64,000 nt of DNA from Taenia hydatigena (GCA_036345935.2 JADWOT020000005.1:6753960-6817959); one strand, 5' to 3'. Numbered from the stretch's first letter, positions 1 to 10,792 are shown. Notes: generated by a model not told the origin, from the sequence alone. Numbers and translations are program-made.

Positions 1-117
1 ACTCCTCCACCCTAAGTTCGCAAAGCCTCTTTCTGTGACCGCCTTAAGTTAATAGCATCCCGTTTACATAGAATCCTTGAAGAATTGAAAATGGCGAACG
101 TTCTTGTTTTAACTTAG

Positions 118-315
118 GAGCTACTTGTTGCAGTGAACGATGCTGGAAACTGCTGCTACACCACTTATATGGATCAAAATACAGCCCTTATACCGGTTTA
201 CGTCGAAAAAGACCCATTCTTCCTAAGGGGAGAAGACGAGAGTAATGGCTACAGAGACAATCTTGATCCCCCATTTTCCATTTCCTCCCTGCCGCAAGAC
301 GAAGAGCCATCTACC
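118..315 (+). CDS. MAGUK exon a: end of L27 domain and linker
   Basis: Open for 66 codons from the acceptor TTTTAACTTAG to the donor ACC|GTAAGT, ending in phase 0. The first residues, ELLVAVNDAGNCCY, align by eye with the last helix of the C-terminal L27 domain of MPP2/6 proteins; the rest is an acidic, proline-containing linker. A second possible acceptor (TTGTTGCAG) would move the start to 134, but the L27 resemblance favours 118. The preceding exon is outside the window. Confidence 0.72.
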
Positions 316-3300
316 GTAAGTCTTTTCTCAGTTGACCTCCATTTGCTTCTCTCTAAAGAATATTTCTTAACGGAGCCACCAGTGACAATAGGGAAAAGTG
401 TAGAAGTATTACGCGTTTTATCATTTTTTAGAAGTAACACTCCCTCTGTAGCGTGCCGGGACCTTCTTGAAGGCAAAAAAGGCATAACACTAGGGCAGAA
501 TATACACAGTCATCAACAGAGGGATTGAGGCTGCCGGCATGCCCCGAGGGCCAGTCCACGCAGCTAGAGCAATATGGCCACCCCAGTGACCGAAACCGGT
601 AGTCAGAAAAAAAACAAAGTACTGTGTGATCCTAAAATTCCAGGAGTTTATTCTATGTAACAAATTTACCTTGCTTTCGAGGCAAAATATGTCTGGCTTG
701 TATTAGTATTTGAGTAGATTTAAGTGAAGGAGTAATGCCTTGCTGTATTCAGTGTTACCTGAAAGCTTAAGTCGCCATGGCAATAATATGACTTTCATTT
801 ATAGCGTAGACCCCAGTACGTCCGGGCTAGATATTAATCCACCGCCTACCTTCAAGTCACTTTAGGTCACGACAAACTTTTAGTCAGACACCAGTTAAAG
901 AATAAATTCTGTCTTCCTACCAACCCTAATTGATTGAAATTCAATGCATTTTAGTACACTGTCCTTGACTTTACCGCTAACAACCCTTTTGATACAAATG
1001 ACTTCGGGAAAAATGCTCTATTGCCACCACATTTATAACGGCTTAGTGGCGGCACCTTAAATTAATTAATCGGAGGTGCACGCCTTAAGAAAACACTTTT
1101 AAGCAAAAATTATTAACAGAGTGTTTTGCAAAATGGTTATAAGAAAGGTTAAAGTTAATGCGCATTTTGTCTTTTTGTTCCAACCTGTAAAATTATGTTG
1201 CTTAGGTACTTCTCTTAGTTTACTTAGCATGTCTGACGTAACCCACGCAAAAATGGCACTGGAGTGTCCCGAGACTTCCTTGAGGACAAAAGAAGGCATA
1301 ACACTAGGGCAGAATGTGTATATATTCAATAGACAGAGGAAATTGAGCTGATGACATGGCCCGGAGGCCTGCCCACGCGGCTTGGTCAATAAGGCCACCT
1401 GAGTGACCCTGACCGAAACCGATAGACATAGCAAACAAAGTATTGCATAGGCCTTCTCTCCTTTTGAGCGTCGTCTTCGCCACTACCTCTGGTAGATCTT
1501 CCGCCTCACCCATCACAAAGTAATCAGTGCTGCAAGCAGCATCCACGAGCTAACCGTGCCAGTCCGCCGACATTCGACGCGATTGAGGCGATGCTTGACA
1601 CCAACGTCAGTGAGCCCTCTTGGCAGTTCGATTTGACTTGGAATTTCGTTGTCCGGTGTGAAGAAATAAATTCGAAGAGGTTCTGTCGACCATCAGTATG
1701 CCCGTAGGGAATCGTTAGTACACCGGTCTCCTTGAGCAGGTTCATTAGAGAAATCTTTGCGACGAAACTCTTCCAGGTGGTCTACGGCTAGTGTCGTCGC
1801 TTCAGTTGTTAATAGTTTTCCTGTAGAACACAGAAACGGGGTAGATGCCGAAGGTGGACGTCGCTGTCAGCCCTTCTGTCAGGGGATGTGAGAGATTCCA
1901 CCATGCGTAGTACAGGCACTTCTTTCGCAGCATTGTAATATGTCACATACGTCCCGAGACTTCCTTGAAGGCAAAAGAAGGCGTAATACAAGTGCAGAAC
2001 ATATATTCAGCAAACAGAAGGAACGGGACTACTGGCAACATGGTCACCTCATTGACCGAAACCGAAACCGACGGACACAGCTAACAAAGCGTTACAGCCA
2101 AAGTTAATATTGAGGCTAAAAACTATTTGAATTTCTGTATGTGACAACACACAATTTGATTTTTAGCCATAAAGCAGACTGTGGTTGCATCAGTAACCTG
2201 GGACAGAATGCAAACTTTAGGGCGAATAAAGTATGTATCGCTTTAAGAAGCGCCAAGGGAATTGGGTTTTCTCTGATTCACTTAGTACTAGTTGTCCCAC
2301 CCTATTGTACCTAATGTTTACGAAATTCTGCTTTTCACAAAAGTACAGTCTCAATCATTTTTGATTTAACTAGTTCAGGTGTAAAAAAAAGCGGGAAAGG
2401 TAATTAAACATTTACATTTCGAAACCGAAATCATTCGGCCTAATTAACATAGCTCACCTTAGGAAAAAACCACTCACTCTAGCACATGCAAAACTCGGTA
2501 AAATTCTGGCTTTTTTCTTGCTTTAAAATTCAACTTGGATGAACTGCACCTCGTTAACCGTAATGCGCTGTGATGCATTGACTGACGCAGTGGCTTAAAC
2601 CACTTGGCCAGTGAACAAAGTGCTCGGTGCTCACGACTTCTTGGTTACTCATGTTGTCCATGCCAGTAGTAAAGATTAAGTCATTATCGCAATTGCTGGC
2701 TCCATCTAAGGCAATTATCCTTAAAAAATAGAATATCGCTTTCTTTTAGACACGACAGTCCTCGAAAGATCAGGACATGAAATATCCTTCTGAAGGTAGT
2801 CAGCAGCTTCATCCACCATCAAATTTATCACCGTCATCAACTACATGGGAGTTCTTGCAAACCTTATCCACCACTCCTTCCATAGCTTCTCATCGCCGTG
2901 ATCCCTCGGTATCCCAGACGCCTCGTGAACCTACAAACAACCACTTTCCTTATCACAGTCTTGGACGCCGAGTGGGTGGAGCAGGTCTGAAGCACCCAGC
3001 TCTACCCTCCTATGTGGAAAATAGTCTTCCTGAGCCAGGAATGCTGCGCACCGTCAACATAAATCGTAACTCACCGGGGGAGCCTCTGGGGATCACTTTG
3101 GCTACTTACGGTTCTTCACAGATGCCGACTCGCAGTGGGTCTCTTCTTTCCCTACTAGGAAGACAGACTCAACGGGAGGCGAATAAAGATCCACCAAAAA
3201 TTATTATTCAGCGTATAATCGTCGGTTCGTTGGCTGACAAAGAAGGAAAACTGTTTCCTGGTGACGAGATAATTGAACTCAACGGGGTAACCGCTACCTC

Positions 3301-6300
3301 TTTGGAGGCCGTTCAGGAGGCGATGTTCAGCGCTACACAAAAAAATGTTCTACAAATGATAGTTAAGACCCCTGGAATTGGACAATTAAGATCCCATGTC
3401 CTAAGTCGCTATCATCCGGAACATAAAGTGCGTTCAAGAGTTCATTTTTAATATGCACTCTATTTACATAATCTCATATTATCAGAAGTGCTTAAGTAAT
3501 GTAATTTTAGACATTTCCCGTGAATTTATTGCTTTTATATACTTATGCCAATGACGCAATAAGAGCCTTTGAATAATTTGTTTTTATTCCAGGTGTATAT
3601 CCGATGTCTTTTCAAATATGATCCACTGAAAGACACACTATTACCGAATGCGAATTTGGGCATAGCCTTCAAGAGCGGGGACGTCCTCGAGTTAGTGGAT
3701 TCGCAGGATCTCAACTGGTGGCAAGTGAGGCGTCTCGATGCTCCAAACTTACCAGTTGGGCTTGTTCCTTCTCAAACCCTCCAAGAACGCCGCCAGGCAT
3801 TTAACCAACAGGCTTGTAGATGCAAGTGTATTGTCCTTCCCTATGGGTTTACTCTCCGCGTACATACTTAAAGTATAAATGACAATTTGATATTAGTGTG
3901 CGCTGGCGAGTTGATGAAGTGGTGAACAACCTCATAGATTTCCGCTCAACGGAATCTGACCCATCAACCAATCAAAGTAGGGTAACTAGGGCGTTCTTAA
4001 AATTCTATGTCAATTGTTACCCATTATATTTCAGTAGACACTTTATTTTACTATGGTACGGGATGTGAGAGTCTAGTAATTCTGCAAGAAGCCATGTAAT
4101 TACCAATCTGGTATGTTGATCTTTCGCAGTCTTGTATGCGCATTAGGCGATGAGGTTGTGATATTTACTGGTTTCGGGAGCTATGTATGAGCTGTGCGTA
4201 ATAAGACAAATTTTGTGATTTCTCAAAAATGACACTTCCGAGATTAGGAGAATAAGACGAAATGCTAAGAAACTAAGTATAATTAGACTGCGGCTTGAGA
4301 ATACCTCTGTTTTATAAGCATTAATTTGCGGGCTTATATTTTCATTGTTTAGCAACATTTGAACAGGCTTATTATCTGCAAATAGAGCTCGCTACAATCA
4401 CGATCTCTCTTCAATGTTAAATGGATGGAGATTACTAGAACCCAGTTGTTAAAATAAAGAGACTTATTGCACTTCCAAGGATTATTCGAAAGCAAAACGT
4501 TACTACATTAGGTTACCGTTGTGCTCGGTAGATAATTAACCATCAAAGAAGCATTCTACTCGTGCTTACTCTATTCATTCTGAAGTTTTTTTAGGAAGGT
4601 CTGAACAGAACATCTATTTTTAAGCTAATTTTTGTTTAAACAGCACTAAAATATGCTTGTTATAGAAAGAGATGATTTTCTTTTAAAACTTTAAGTGATT
4701 TGTGCAAATTTATAAGCTAACGAATCGCGACGACATCAGTGTTTTCCACCTAAGATTTTGTATTGTTTGCATCTTCAATACTATTTTCTGGCTCTGTATA
4801 GCCAATTAAAATTTTGGAAAAGACCATTCCACATATTTTAAAGCAAATAACTGCTTTCTTTTTTCGTCACTTGATACGTTTAAACTGCTAGCTAAGGTCT
4901 AAAAGTAATAAAAATGCATTTCATTTTATCGAGCATTTGGTTGCAACGCTCTGGCATGATAAAAGAACGCAGTTCAGATAAAAAACTTCATGTTAATACC
5001 AATTTTTACAAAGAAACTGCATGAACTGCCTCCAAACAGTGTTTTTATGTTTTTCCATATTCAGCGAATGCAAATAAGAAAAGCAAAAAGGTCAAGTCGA
5101 TATTTCGGGCTGCGGATCCTTCAAGTGAGTTGATGTTACTCTTCCATTCTAACGGATTGGCAGATCTTTTGGTTCGATCGGATTTGTGGGTGTACGAAGA
5201 GGTCGTTCCATGGCCTCCTTCTCCCATACCCAGTCTTCTTCTGATCGGTCCCAATGGCGTCGGTCGCAGGACAATAAAGTTTCTCTTGTGCACTCAATTT
5301 CCACAGCGATTTTCTTTCCCAGTATCAGGTACTTTACTAACCACTTACAGGTCTTGAAGTGGATTCGCAGTGTCTCCAAAGAGGGAAAAATCATAGAGAG
5401 AGGACAAAATTTATCAAATTTATGTTTCCCATATGTACACTTGCTTTGTTGGCTGAAAACTTGTTTTTTTTACGCTTTAGACACTACAGATCCGACAGCT
5501 ACACCCACCCTCTTCCGAATACGCACAAGAGAGGACATGGAAAGTGATATTCGCCAGGGCGCGTATGTAGAATGGGGAACAGTGGATGGTCATCACTATG
5601 GCATTAAATTTGCTGCAATAAGAGAGATAATTGCCACTGGAAGGACTGCATTGATTGATTGTCAATGTCAAGTAACTCGCATGTTTACATTATAATTAAT
5701 TTGTTTTATCACAGCAAAATTAACTGGTGTTATAAATGTGTTGCCTTTTAGTCTGTTTATCTGCTGCATCAGCCGGAATTCAATCCACACGTTGTTTTTG
5801 TTTCTGCACCCAAATATGAGATGGCAAAAGCTATGATGGACATTGGGATTCGGGAGAATCTCACAGTGAATAAGAGAACGGTAGGTTTGGACCGAATTCC
5901 CGTTCTCGGCTAGCATACTCTCTTTAGTCTCCTCCTTAAGTGAGTACCATCACGAATAATCTCTTGGGTTTTTTTTCTTTAATGAATCGAGAAAGGCATA
6001 TTTTAAGCAGTTTAAGACGTTCCACACATATTCACATCACGGTACTGGCTGGGGTACATAAATCTTCCACACGCATATTATTTATGCAAAACTCATGTAA
6101 TTACGATAAATAAAATTTGAATTTTAGCTTACTCTATTCGATCATACAGTCATAATCATGTTTAAAGTGATAAATACCAAACAAAGTAATGGTTTGGATG
6201 TATGATGATTATGAACCAGGCTTCTGAGTTGCGCGTTAAGTGCTATCAAATTCGAATATAATAATTAAACATAAACATGTGCAACTTATGTGACTCTTGA

Positions 6301-7835
6301 AAGAAAGTTGTTAATTTGTGTTCAAGAGCGAGGAGATACGTAAGATTGTGGAGGAGTCAAAGGTGTTTGCTAATCAAAACCAACACCTTTACGCTCACAC
6401 GCTGGTCAACAGCAACATGGCTGAGAGCGTGGAAAAACTATCGAAGCTAGTATTGAAACTGGAGAGGCAGCCTGGATGGATTCCGGCGGGTTGGGCCTAC
6501 GAAATGAGTCGTCCCAAGTCCTCGGGTTTGTTTTGCACCCACTTTACTCCTATCAGGGTCTGCATTTCTTCAAAGCACTTGAGCATCACATATAAATCGT
6601 GATTTTTTATTAAAAACTCATTAGGATTAATAATTAATTATGTAAATTGGCCAATCAGCAGGTAGATTAAGAAAAGAATTAACTAAGAGAAGGTTGGGTT
6701 TACTTCCGACAACTACTAACTCATGACTATCCTAAAGTTCTCGGTAGTAATCTTTCTGAGCTTGAGTTTTTCTGTTTCCATAGCAGAAGATTTTGAAGCA
6801 TTAGCCTTCTAAGTAATCATCTCAAAATGAAAGTGTCAGTTAAAATACACAGCAAAAGACTTATGCCATGTTAGTAAAGTGCAGCTAGCTGAAACCAATT
6901 CTTAAAATAGATGAGAAGTTATAGCTCTGTGTCGTAATTTGTTCAACAACGTAGGCATTTTCAGCCTTACTAAAGTTACTTTAGACATGTGTTTTCAAAA
7001 AAACTTACTAATTGGCTTTTTATTGTGGAAAAAGACGGAAAATGTGAAGATCGACTTCCGCGTACGGGCTCGAGCATTCCTGGTCTTTCTGAAGATAGCC
7101 GGTCAGTTCTGAGTCGAGCCACGAGTTCAATCCTATCCGCGGCCTCTCCGGAGTCTGCAGTTCGGCTGGCCCGACCGCCATCTGTGTGCAGCTCTCTGCA
7201 GCTTCCGGCAGTAGCTTCCAAGGGGAGCCGTGGCAGTGGTTCAGGAGGTCGGTGGCGGTATGAAAAGCGTGGTGCAATGCAGCGCAGCAAACCACCTCTG
7301 TCGCCTCTTTGCTCTGCTGCGAGCTCAGAAATTGGAAGCTGCGACTCGGCTCTATCTGCCTCGCTTCCTGATGAACGCAGCATGGTTTCTAATGCAGTAG
7401 TGGTAAGGTTTAATTTAGTTTCCTAAAATCTTACGTTAAACTAATGATAGAACCAACAATAGCTTCTTCAATAACTCAAAGGTTTTAAAAATCCAAATCT
7501 GTGCTTACAAAATCTGGACTTATTCTGATGCTTTAGGAAGTAATTGTTTGTTATTAGCAAATGGTCTTTGAGGTCACAATAACTTGTTAATTCAACTTCT
7601 TTTAAACCAGCAATCTCAGCCGGCCACAAGACCAACGTTTCGTAATTTTGAGTCACCAAAGCCATCAGAATCGGTCAAACAACAAAATTTTCCCCCAAGC
7701 GCTGCCAAATCGAATGTACTACTTAAATCGATTCGCGGAGATGTCAAAGCAAGCGATGGCGATGATGGTGACGACGATGATGGCGCAATCAGCAGCACTT
7801 CTTCAGAGGATGAAGGATTTGTAAAGAAAGCATAA
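118..7835 (+). CDS. p55-type MAGUK scaffold protein, MPP2/MPP6 (PALS2/Varicose)-like, 5'-partial, nine exons
   Basis: Joined exons 118-315, 2750-3427, 3593-3815, 5065-5328, 5481-5671, 5752-5880, 6327-6525, 7035-7402 and 7611-7835 give 824 codons plus a stop, open throughout, with compatible phases at every junction. In the visible protein, residues 1-14 resemble the last helix of an L27 domain. The PDZ domain is at about 165-273, starting with GEPLGIT. SH3 is at about 293-355, with LFKYDP, NWWQV and GLVPSQTLQERRQAF. A lysine-rich hook and YEEV (410-413) precede a GUK-like domain at about 424-617, with GPNGVGRR and a terminal GWIPAGW. A tail of about 200 residues follows. The order L27-PDZ-SH3-GUK defines the p55 MAGUKs, non-enzymatic scaffolds at cell junctions and synapses. 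The GEPLG and PSQ-x-L-xx-RR-x-AF motifs and the spacing of the last GUK helices resemble MPP2/MPP6 more than PALS1/MPP5, but the subfamily is judged by eye. Upstream exons are missing. Confidence 0.93.
447..626 (-). mobile_element. Solo LTR, TRIM-like family, copy 1
   Basis: On the plus strand the copy starts TGTAGCGTGCCGGGACC and ends near AACAAAGTACTGTG. It shares ordered blocks with four other copies in this window: the CTTGAAGGCAAAA block, the ACTAGGGCAGAATATA block, GGCATGCCCCGAGGGCCAGT and GTGACCGAAACCGG. Family termini are TGTA...TACA, the TG...CA form expected of LTRs. The sense strand is taken as minus from the promoter-like TATATA in better copies and from the polypurine tract beside copy 2. 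No second LTR with a matching internal region is attached, so it is called solo. Confidence 0.75.
1260..2096 (-). mobile_element. Complete miniature LTR retrotransposon (TRIM-like), non-coding
   Basis: Two direct copies of the LTR family lie at about 1260-1447 and 1945-2096 and enclose an internal region of about 500 bp that is distinctly GC-richer than the surrounding intron. Read on the minus strand, the 1945-2096 copy is the 5' LTR. A purine-rich stretch, AAAAGGAGAGAAGG, sits almost directly before the 3' LTR, as a polypurine tract should. The internal region has only short interrupted frames and no gag, protease or reverse transcriptase motifs, so mobilisation would need enzymes from elsewhere. 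Total length is near 840 bp, within the TRIM size class. Such elements are described in taeniid tapeworms; membership of that family could not be tested. No convincing primer-binding site or target duplication was found, and the outer left end of the 5' LTR copy is degenerate (1941-1945). Confidence 0.72.
1452..1465 (-). other. Polypurine tract of the TRIM-like element
   Basis: The minus strand reads AAAAGGAGAGAAGG, four bases before the 3' LTR begins with TGCAATAC. In LTR elements this tract primes plus-strand synthesis and lies directly next to the 3' LTR. It fixes the orientation of the element. Confidence 0.55.
2750..3427 (+). CDS. MAGUK exon b: low-complexity linker and PDZ domain
   Basis: 226 codons in phase 0 between the acceptor TTTCTTTTAG and the donor CATAAA|GTGCGT. 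About 97 residues of Ser/Pro/His-rich linker precede the PDZ domain. The carboxylate-binding loop reads PLGI. The second half contains IIIQRIIVGSLADKEG and LFPGDEIIELNG, the PDZ strand/helix hallmark. Between the loop strand and IIIQRI lies an insertion of roughly 30 residues rich in Ser, Leu and Arg, absent from vertebrate p55 PDZ domains. The donor GTGCGT is weaker than the others but gives a contiguous K-VYIRC junction into the SH3 domain. Confidence 0.9.
3593..3815 (+). CDS. MAGUK exon c: SH3 domain
   Basis: 74 codons plus one base, from the acceptor TTTTTATTCCAG to the donor GGCTT|GTAGAT. It shows the SH3 hallmarks LFKYDP, the acidic SGDVLELVDSQD and the NWWQV tryptophan pair, then GLVPSQTLQERRQAF, typical of the SH3-hook junction of MPP2/6-like proteins. 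The phase 1 donor matches the two leading bases of the next exon and creates Ser at the joint. Confidence 0.92.
3816..5064 (+). other. MAGUK intron, no further content seen
   Basis: An AT-rich intron of 1249 bp, from GTAGAT to TTTTTCCATATTCAG. I see no repeat copy, RNA gene or alternative exon in it. Confidence 0.7.
5065..5328 (+). CDS. MAGUK exon d: hook region and start of GUK domain
   Basis: Begins with a basic stretch, NANKKSKKVKS, as in the hook between SH3 and GUK, which binds protein 4.1-type partners in other p55 proteins. YEEV follows, then the first GUK strand and the loop SLLLIGPNGVGRRTIK. The loop keeps the Gly pattern of the kinase P-loop but has RR where active guanylate kinase has KS/T, as in MAGUKs generally. 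The donor TCAG|GTACTT is in phase 1. Confidence 0.92.
5481..5671 (+). CDS. MAGUK exon e: central GUK domain
   Basis: 63 codons after two leading bases, from the acceptor TACGCTTTAG to the donor TGTCAA|GTAACT, ending in phase 0. It contains TREDMESDIRQGAYVEWG and YGIKFAAIREIIATGRTALI, matching the lid and core helices of MAGUK GUK domains. The segment just before this, across the splice joint, lacks the Thr-Thr/Ser-Arg-x-x-Arg motif usually present; see findings. Confidence 0.92.
5752..5880 (+). CDS. MAGUK exon f: GUK domain, EFNPHVVFVSAP strand
   Basis: 43 codons in phase 0 at both ends (acceptor TTGCCTTTTAG, donor ACG|GTAGGT). LLHQPEFNPHVVFVSAP is the conserved GUK strand. The following helix, EMAKAMMDIGI, resembles the same region of MPP6. 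Confidence 0.92.
6327..6525 (+). CDS. MAGUK exon g: C-terminal GUK helices
   Basis: Starts SEEIRKIVEESK after the acceptor GTGTTCAAG and ends with the terminal GUK motif QPGWIPAGWAYEM. The family normally stops a few residues after this motif. Here the donor TCGG|GTTTGT in phase 1 joins in frame to a further exon. If this donor is skipped, the frame stops at 6600-6602, giving a shorter isoform with an ordinary MPP2/6-like C-terminus. Confidence 0.88.
7035..7402 (+). CDS. MAGUK exon h: Ser/Arg-rich C-terminal extension
   Basis: 122 codons after two leading bases, ending with the strong donor GTAGTG|GTAAGG. The composition is Ser/Pro/Arg-rich with no recognisable domain. The acceptor (TTGTGGAAAAAG) is weak, but it is the only position I found that satisfies the phase 1 donor upstream and stays open. 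The strong 3' donor and the phase-matched next exon argue that the region is coding. Confidence 0.65.
7611..7835 (+). CDS. MAGUK exon i: terminal exon with acidic tail
   Basis: Acceptor TTTTAAACCAG, phase 0, 74 codons then TAA. It ends in an Asp/Glu/Ser-rich run with likely casein-kinase-type sites (SSTSSEDEGF) and the last residues VKKA. A weak polyadenylation hexamer, ATTAAA, lies at 7939-7944. Confidence 0.72.
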   Translation, partial: QSQPATRPTFRNFESPKPSESVKQQNFPPSAAKSNVLLKSIRGDVKASDGDDGDDDDGAISSTSSEDEGFVKKA

Positions 7836-10647
7836 CTCTCGAAATCATTTTATATTACCCTATTCGTGATTTAATAGTTAAACCTTGCGTTGAGCCAAAT
7901 CAGCGCCAATCCTATGCTACTACTGATGCAGTGATGACATTAAAAATGGTGTTTTTTAACACTTTTAACCTAATTTTATTGAATCAAAAACGCTCTTTTA
8001 AGTGGCTTTACTAATTGAGCGAATTTATTTAATTTTAAGAATGCCAGACTTATTGATAAAGAAAATTTTAAAAGTCAAAATATTCACCTCACTTGTTGGC
8101 TTTTAGCCACTCAAAACTCCTCTGATCACAACACCTAAGAAGATTGATAAGCGAGTTGTTTTCTCTACTTTAACTACAAATTTTTGCCCAACATCGTAAG
8201 TTGAAACGCAGTAGCACCAGGTCATGCCGGTGCATTGTCCGGATCCCTCTACAGGTCCGTTGAACTGTTCGGCGCCCAATTTGTCCTTGGCTTAGGGAAA
8301 CCACCACTAATTGGGAGTCTACTGCTTACAATTTTCTCCAAAAGTATAATTCTACTTGGGAACAACCAACTGCTCCTTATTCGGGTAACATATGGCACTC
8401 ATTTGCGAGAAGCTGGTGGAGGTATTTTAGTCGGCGCAAGTGGGCATAATTTATCTTCATTCCTAATGAAACACAACGACCTCTATTTTTCTCCTTAACT
8501 GTGCTTCATTTGTCTGAAAAGTCGCACTTACTAAAAACGCAGTCGAAACATTTAAGAGTGGTTACTTGAAGTTGCCTTAACCCAGATTTTTAATTGGCAA
8601 CCACATAAATCGTCCCATTAATTTGGTTCAAGGCTAATCAAGTCACTTGTCGTTGCCAAGTTGCATCACAGTAATACTTTGGCATACTGTGCACCGTATC
8701 TTGCCTTATTTTGACCTAAAGAGTAACTTGTATTAGCCTTCGCTTTGATGTGCATGTAATTTCGTGTATAAAAGTGATACTTCCAGTTAAAAACCGTGTT
8801 CACCTTTCTGTTGGGCTTCATTTTTTTTGCAGGCGATTGCACTTAAGCAAAATTTGTAGATGAAGTCGCTAAATAAGTGGAACAATGGCAAAGCATCGTA
8901 GACTAAATTGTTTTTTTTATTCCACAAAATTCTGTTCCGTAATTAGTTTACAGCAAGGTTATGAAGTTGTAAAATTTTAGCCAACAAATATGTTGTTAGT
9001 CATGTACAGCTTTTATGCGTCTCACACGCCAAAAAAGCACTTGGAACAGCTTTATGCAGTTTTAGAACTTCAGTTGAAGGTTAATTATAAAACATGGTGT
9101 CGCTTTCCTGCCCTTTTGATTAGGGGCGATAAGAAAGACAGACTCCTGTCACAAAAGAGGCCTAATAAAGTAACCAAGTTGACTTTAATTAATCAGAAGA
9201 CTAGACGTCATCAAACTGTTTCCAGTGCGTACATAACACGCCAGTACACCGTCAAGATGAAAGTACTACCCCAGTAGACAGAAAGAGGCCTGGAAACTTT
9301 TTCTTTCAATTTTAACTCTTGCCTCACTGAAATACGCTTTTTTCCCATAATTTTGTCTACAATTTAATGATGAATTAATTGGTATTTGGTTCACATCATG
9401 CATACTCCAACCGACTGGCCTGTGAAAGCTGACCACAGTCCCTCTTTTGTACTTGTTTTCTCAAGAGCTACTGTTAAAAGGACCCCGTCGTACTCTAAGG
9501 GAGACGTTCTAATGAATTTTCCGCTTGTCAATCAAATCCTGTATTGTGAACAGAATAGGGCATTAACAAGACAGTCCTTGCTGCAGAAAGCCCGTCCACA
9601 CTTCTGGGGTTGTAGCCTTGATGATGGCCATTGCTTATCATACTTCTTCCTTCGTCCTGAGCACAAAATTTACAAGCTCCTCTACCCACGTACCTTGGAG
9701 CGTTTTGATTCGGCGGGTCTGTATTCAGCTGAAAAAGTAGTGAGTAATATAATCATCTTGAAATAGTAGTAGTTATAACTATGACTTGGCATCCCGGGTG
9801 GAACTGATCTAGCCGTTAATCTTAATCAAGTGATTAGAGGCTTTTGGGTGAATGCATTAAACAGTTTGATTAATTCATGAAGCCTTTTTTTTTCTTCTTT
9901 TGTGCCTACTACTTTAATGATAATCAGATTCGGTGCGTCTCTATCATCTCAGGAGCTTTGCGCATTTCGATGAAGGATTAAATTTTTAAGGTTAGCACCT
10001 TGGGCACTAAGTGTAGCCTTTGAATAACCGTGATGATAAGTTAGTCGGTTATGGTGAAACAAGCAACACACTTTCAAGCCCCTCTTCCGCAACTTTTGGT
10101 TAGTAAACCTCCATTGCAGAAATGCACTCGTTTCTCTCCTTCGTAATTGGTAAATATAAATGTCGACTCTGCCTCCTAACACCTTCTGTAGGGAGTGTAA
10201 GTCAGTCCAAACTTTCGTGCAGCTCGGGTAGCTAAAGGCAACAAGTGCCTTTTAACTAAGGCGTCTACTATTTTCTTTCGCATGTTCTAATTATTCATTT
10301 AACCCATGAAAGACTGTTTATGTTAATGAACCTGGAACCACAAGGGAATTGGACGCATCAATCCGGCCATAGTACAATGATTGAACTCCACCATTTAATG
10401 GCATTTCTAAGGGTGTAGGACTTAAAGCTTTTACGCTTTATTTGAAGTCGGTTGCTAAGGGACTGGGAGAAATCCTGCATATTTATGTACCTGTCGAAAG
10501 TAAGACACTAAGATTCCCACCATCAGTATTTAGTAGATTCGCTTTAAACTGGTGACCATACAATTAACATTCATGGTTTCGGAGCCGGGTGGGCTAAACA
10601 AGGCCTATGTGTTACTAATGGAAACTTCGTGCGATGCCTGCTGTAAT
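7836..10647. other. Intergenic, 3' side of the MAGUK gene
   Basis: AT-rich sequence that starts with the MAGUK 3' untranslated region. One open frame at about 9398-9738 ends at a good donor sequence but has no recognisable product; it is discussed in findings. Nothing else is supportable. Confidence 0.6.
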
Positions 10648-10792
10648 TGTAATACTTTGTTTGTCTGGACTGCTGGTATCGGTCTGGGTCACAGAGAGGT
10701 GGCTACATCGCCTGTCTCTTGAATGGGTATATATATTCTGCCCTGGTATTTAGCACCTTCTTTTGCCTTCAAGGGAGTCTCAGAACGCTGCA
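10648..10792 (+). mobile_element. Solo LTR, TRIM-like family, copy 4 (internally deleted)
   Basis: The sequence starts TTGTAATACTTTGTTTG and ends AGAACGCTGCA. It carries the family blocks GGTCACAGAGAGG, TATATATATTCTGCCCTGG and CTTCTTTTGCCTTCAAGG. It lacks the GGCATGCC block present in copies 1 and 5, so it is shorter than they are. Orientation is opposite to the copies in the MAGUK intron. Confidence 0.75.

Larger units (their letters stand above)
316..2749 (+). other. MAGUK intron with inserted LTR elements
   Basis: An intron of 2434 bp starting GTAAGT and ending TTTCTTTTAG. It holds one solo LTR (447-626) and one complete miniature LTR element (1260-2096), both listed separately. The remaining parts are AT-rich, with no coding signal that I can see. 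Confidence 0.8.
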
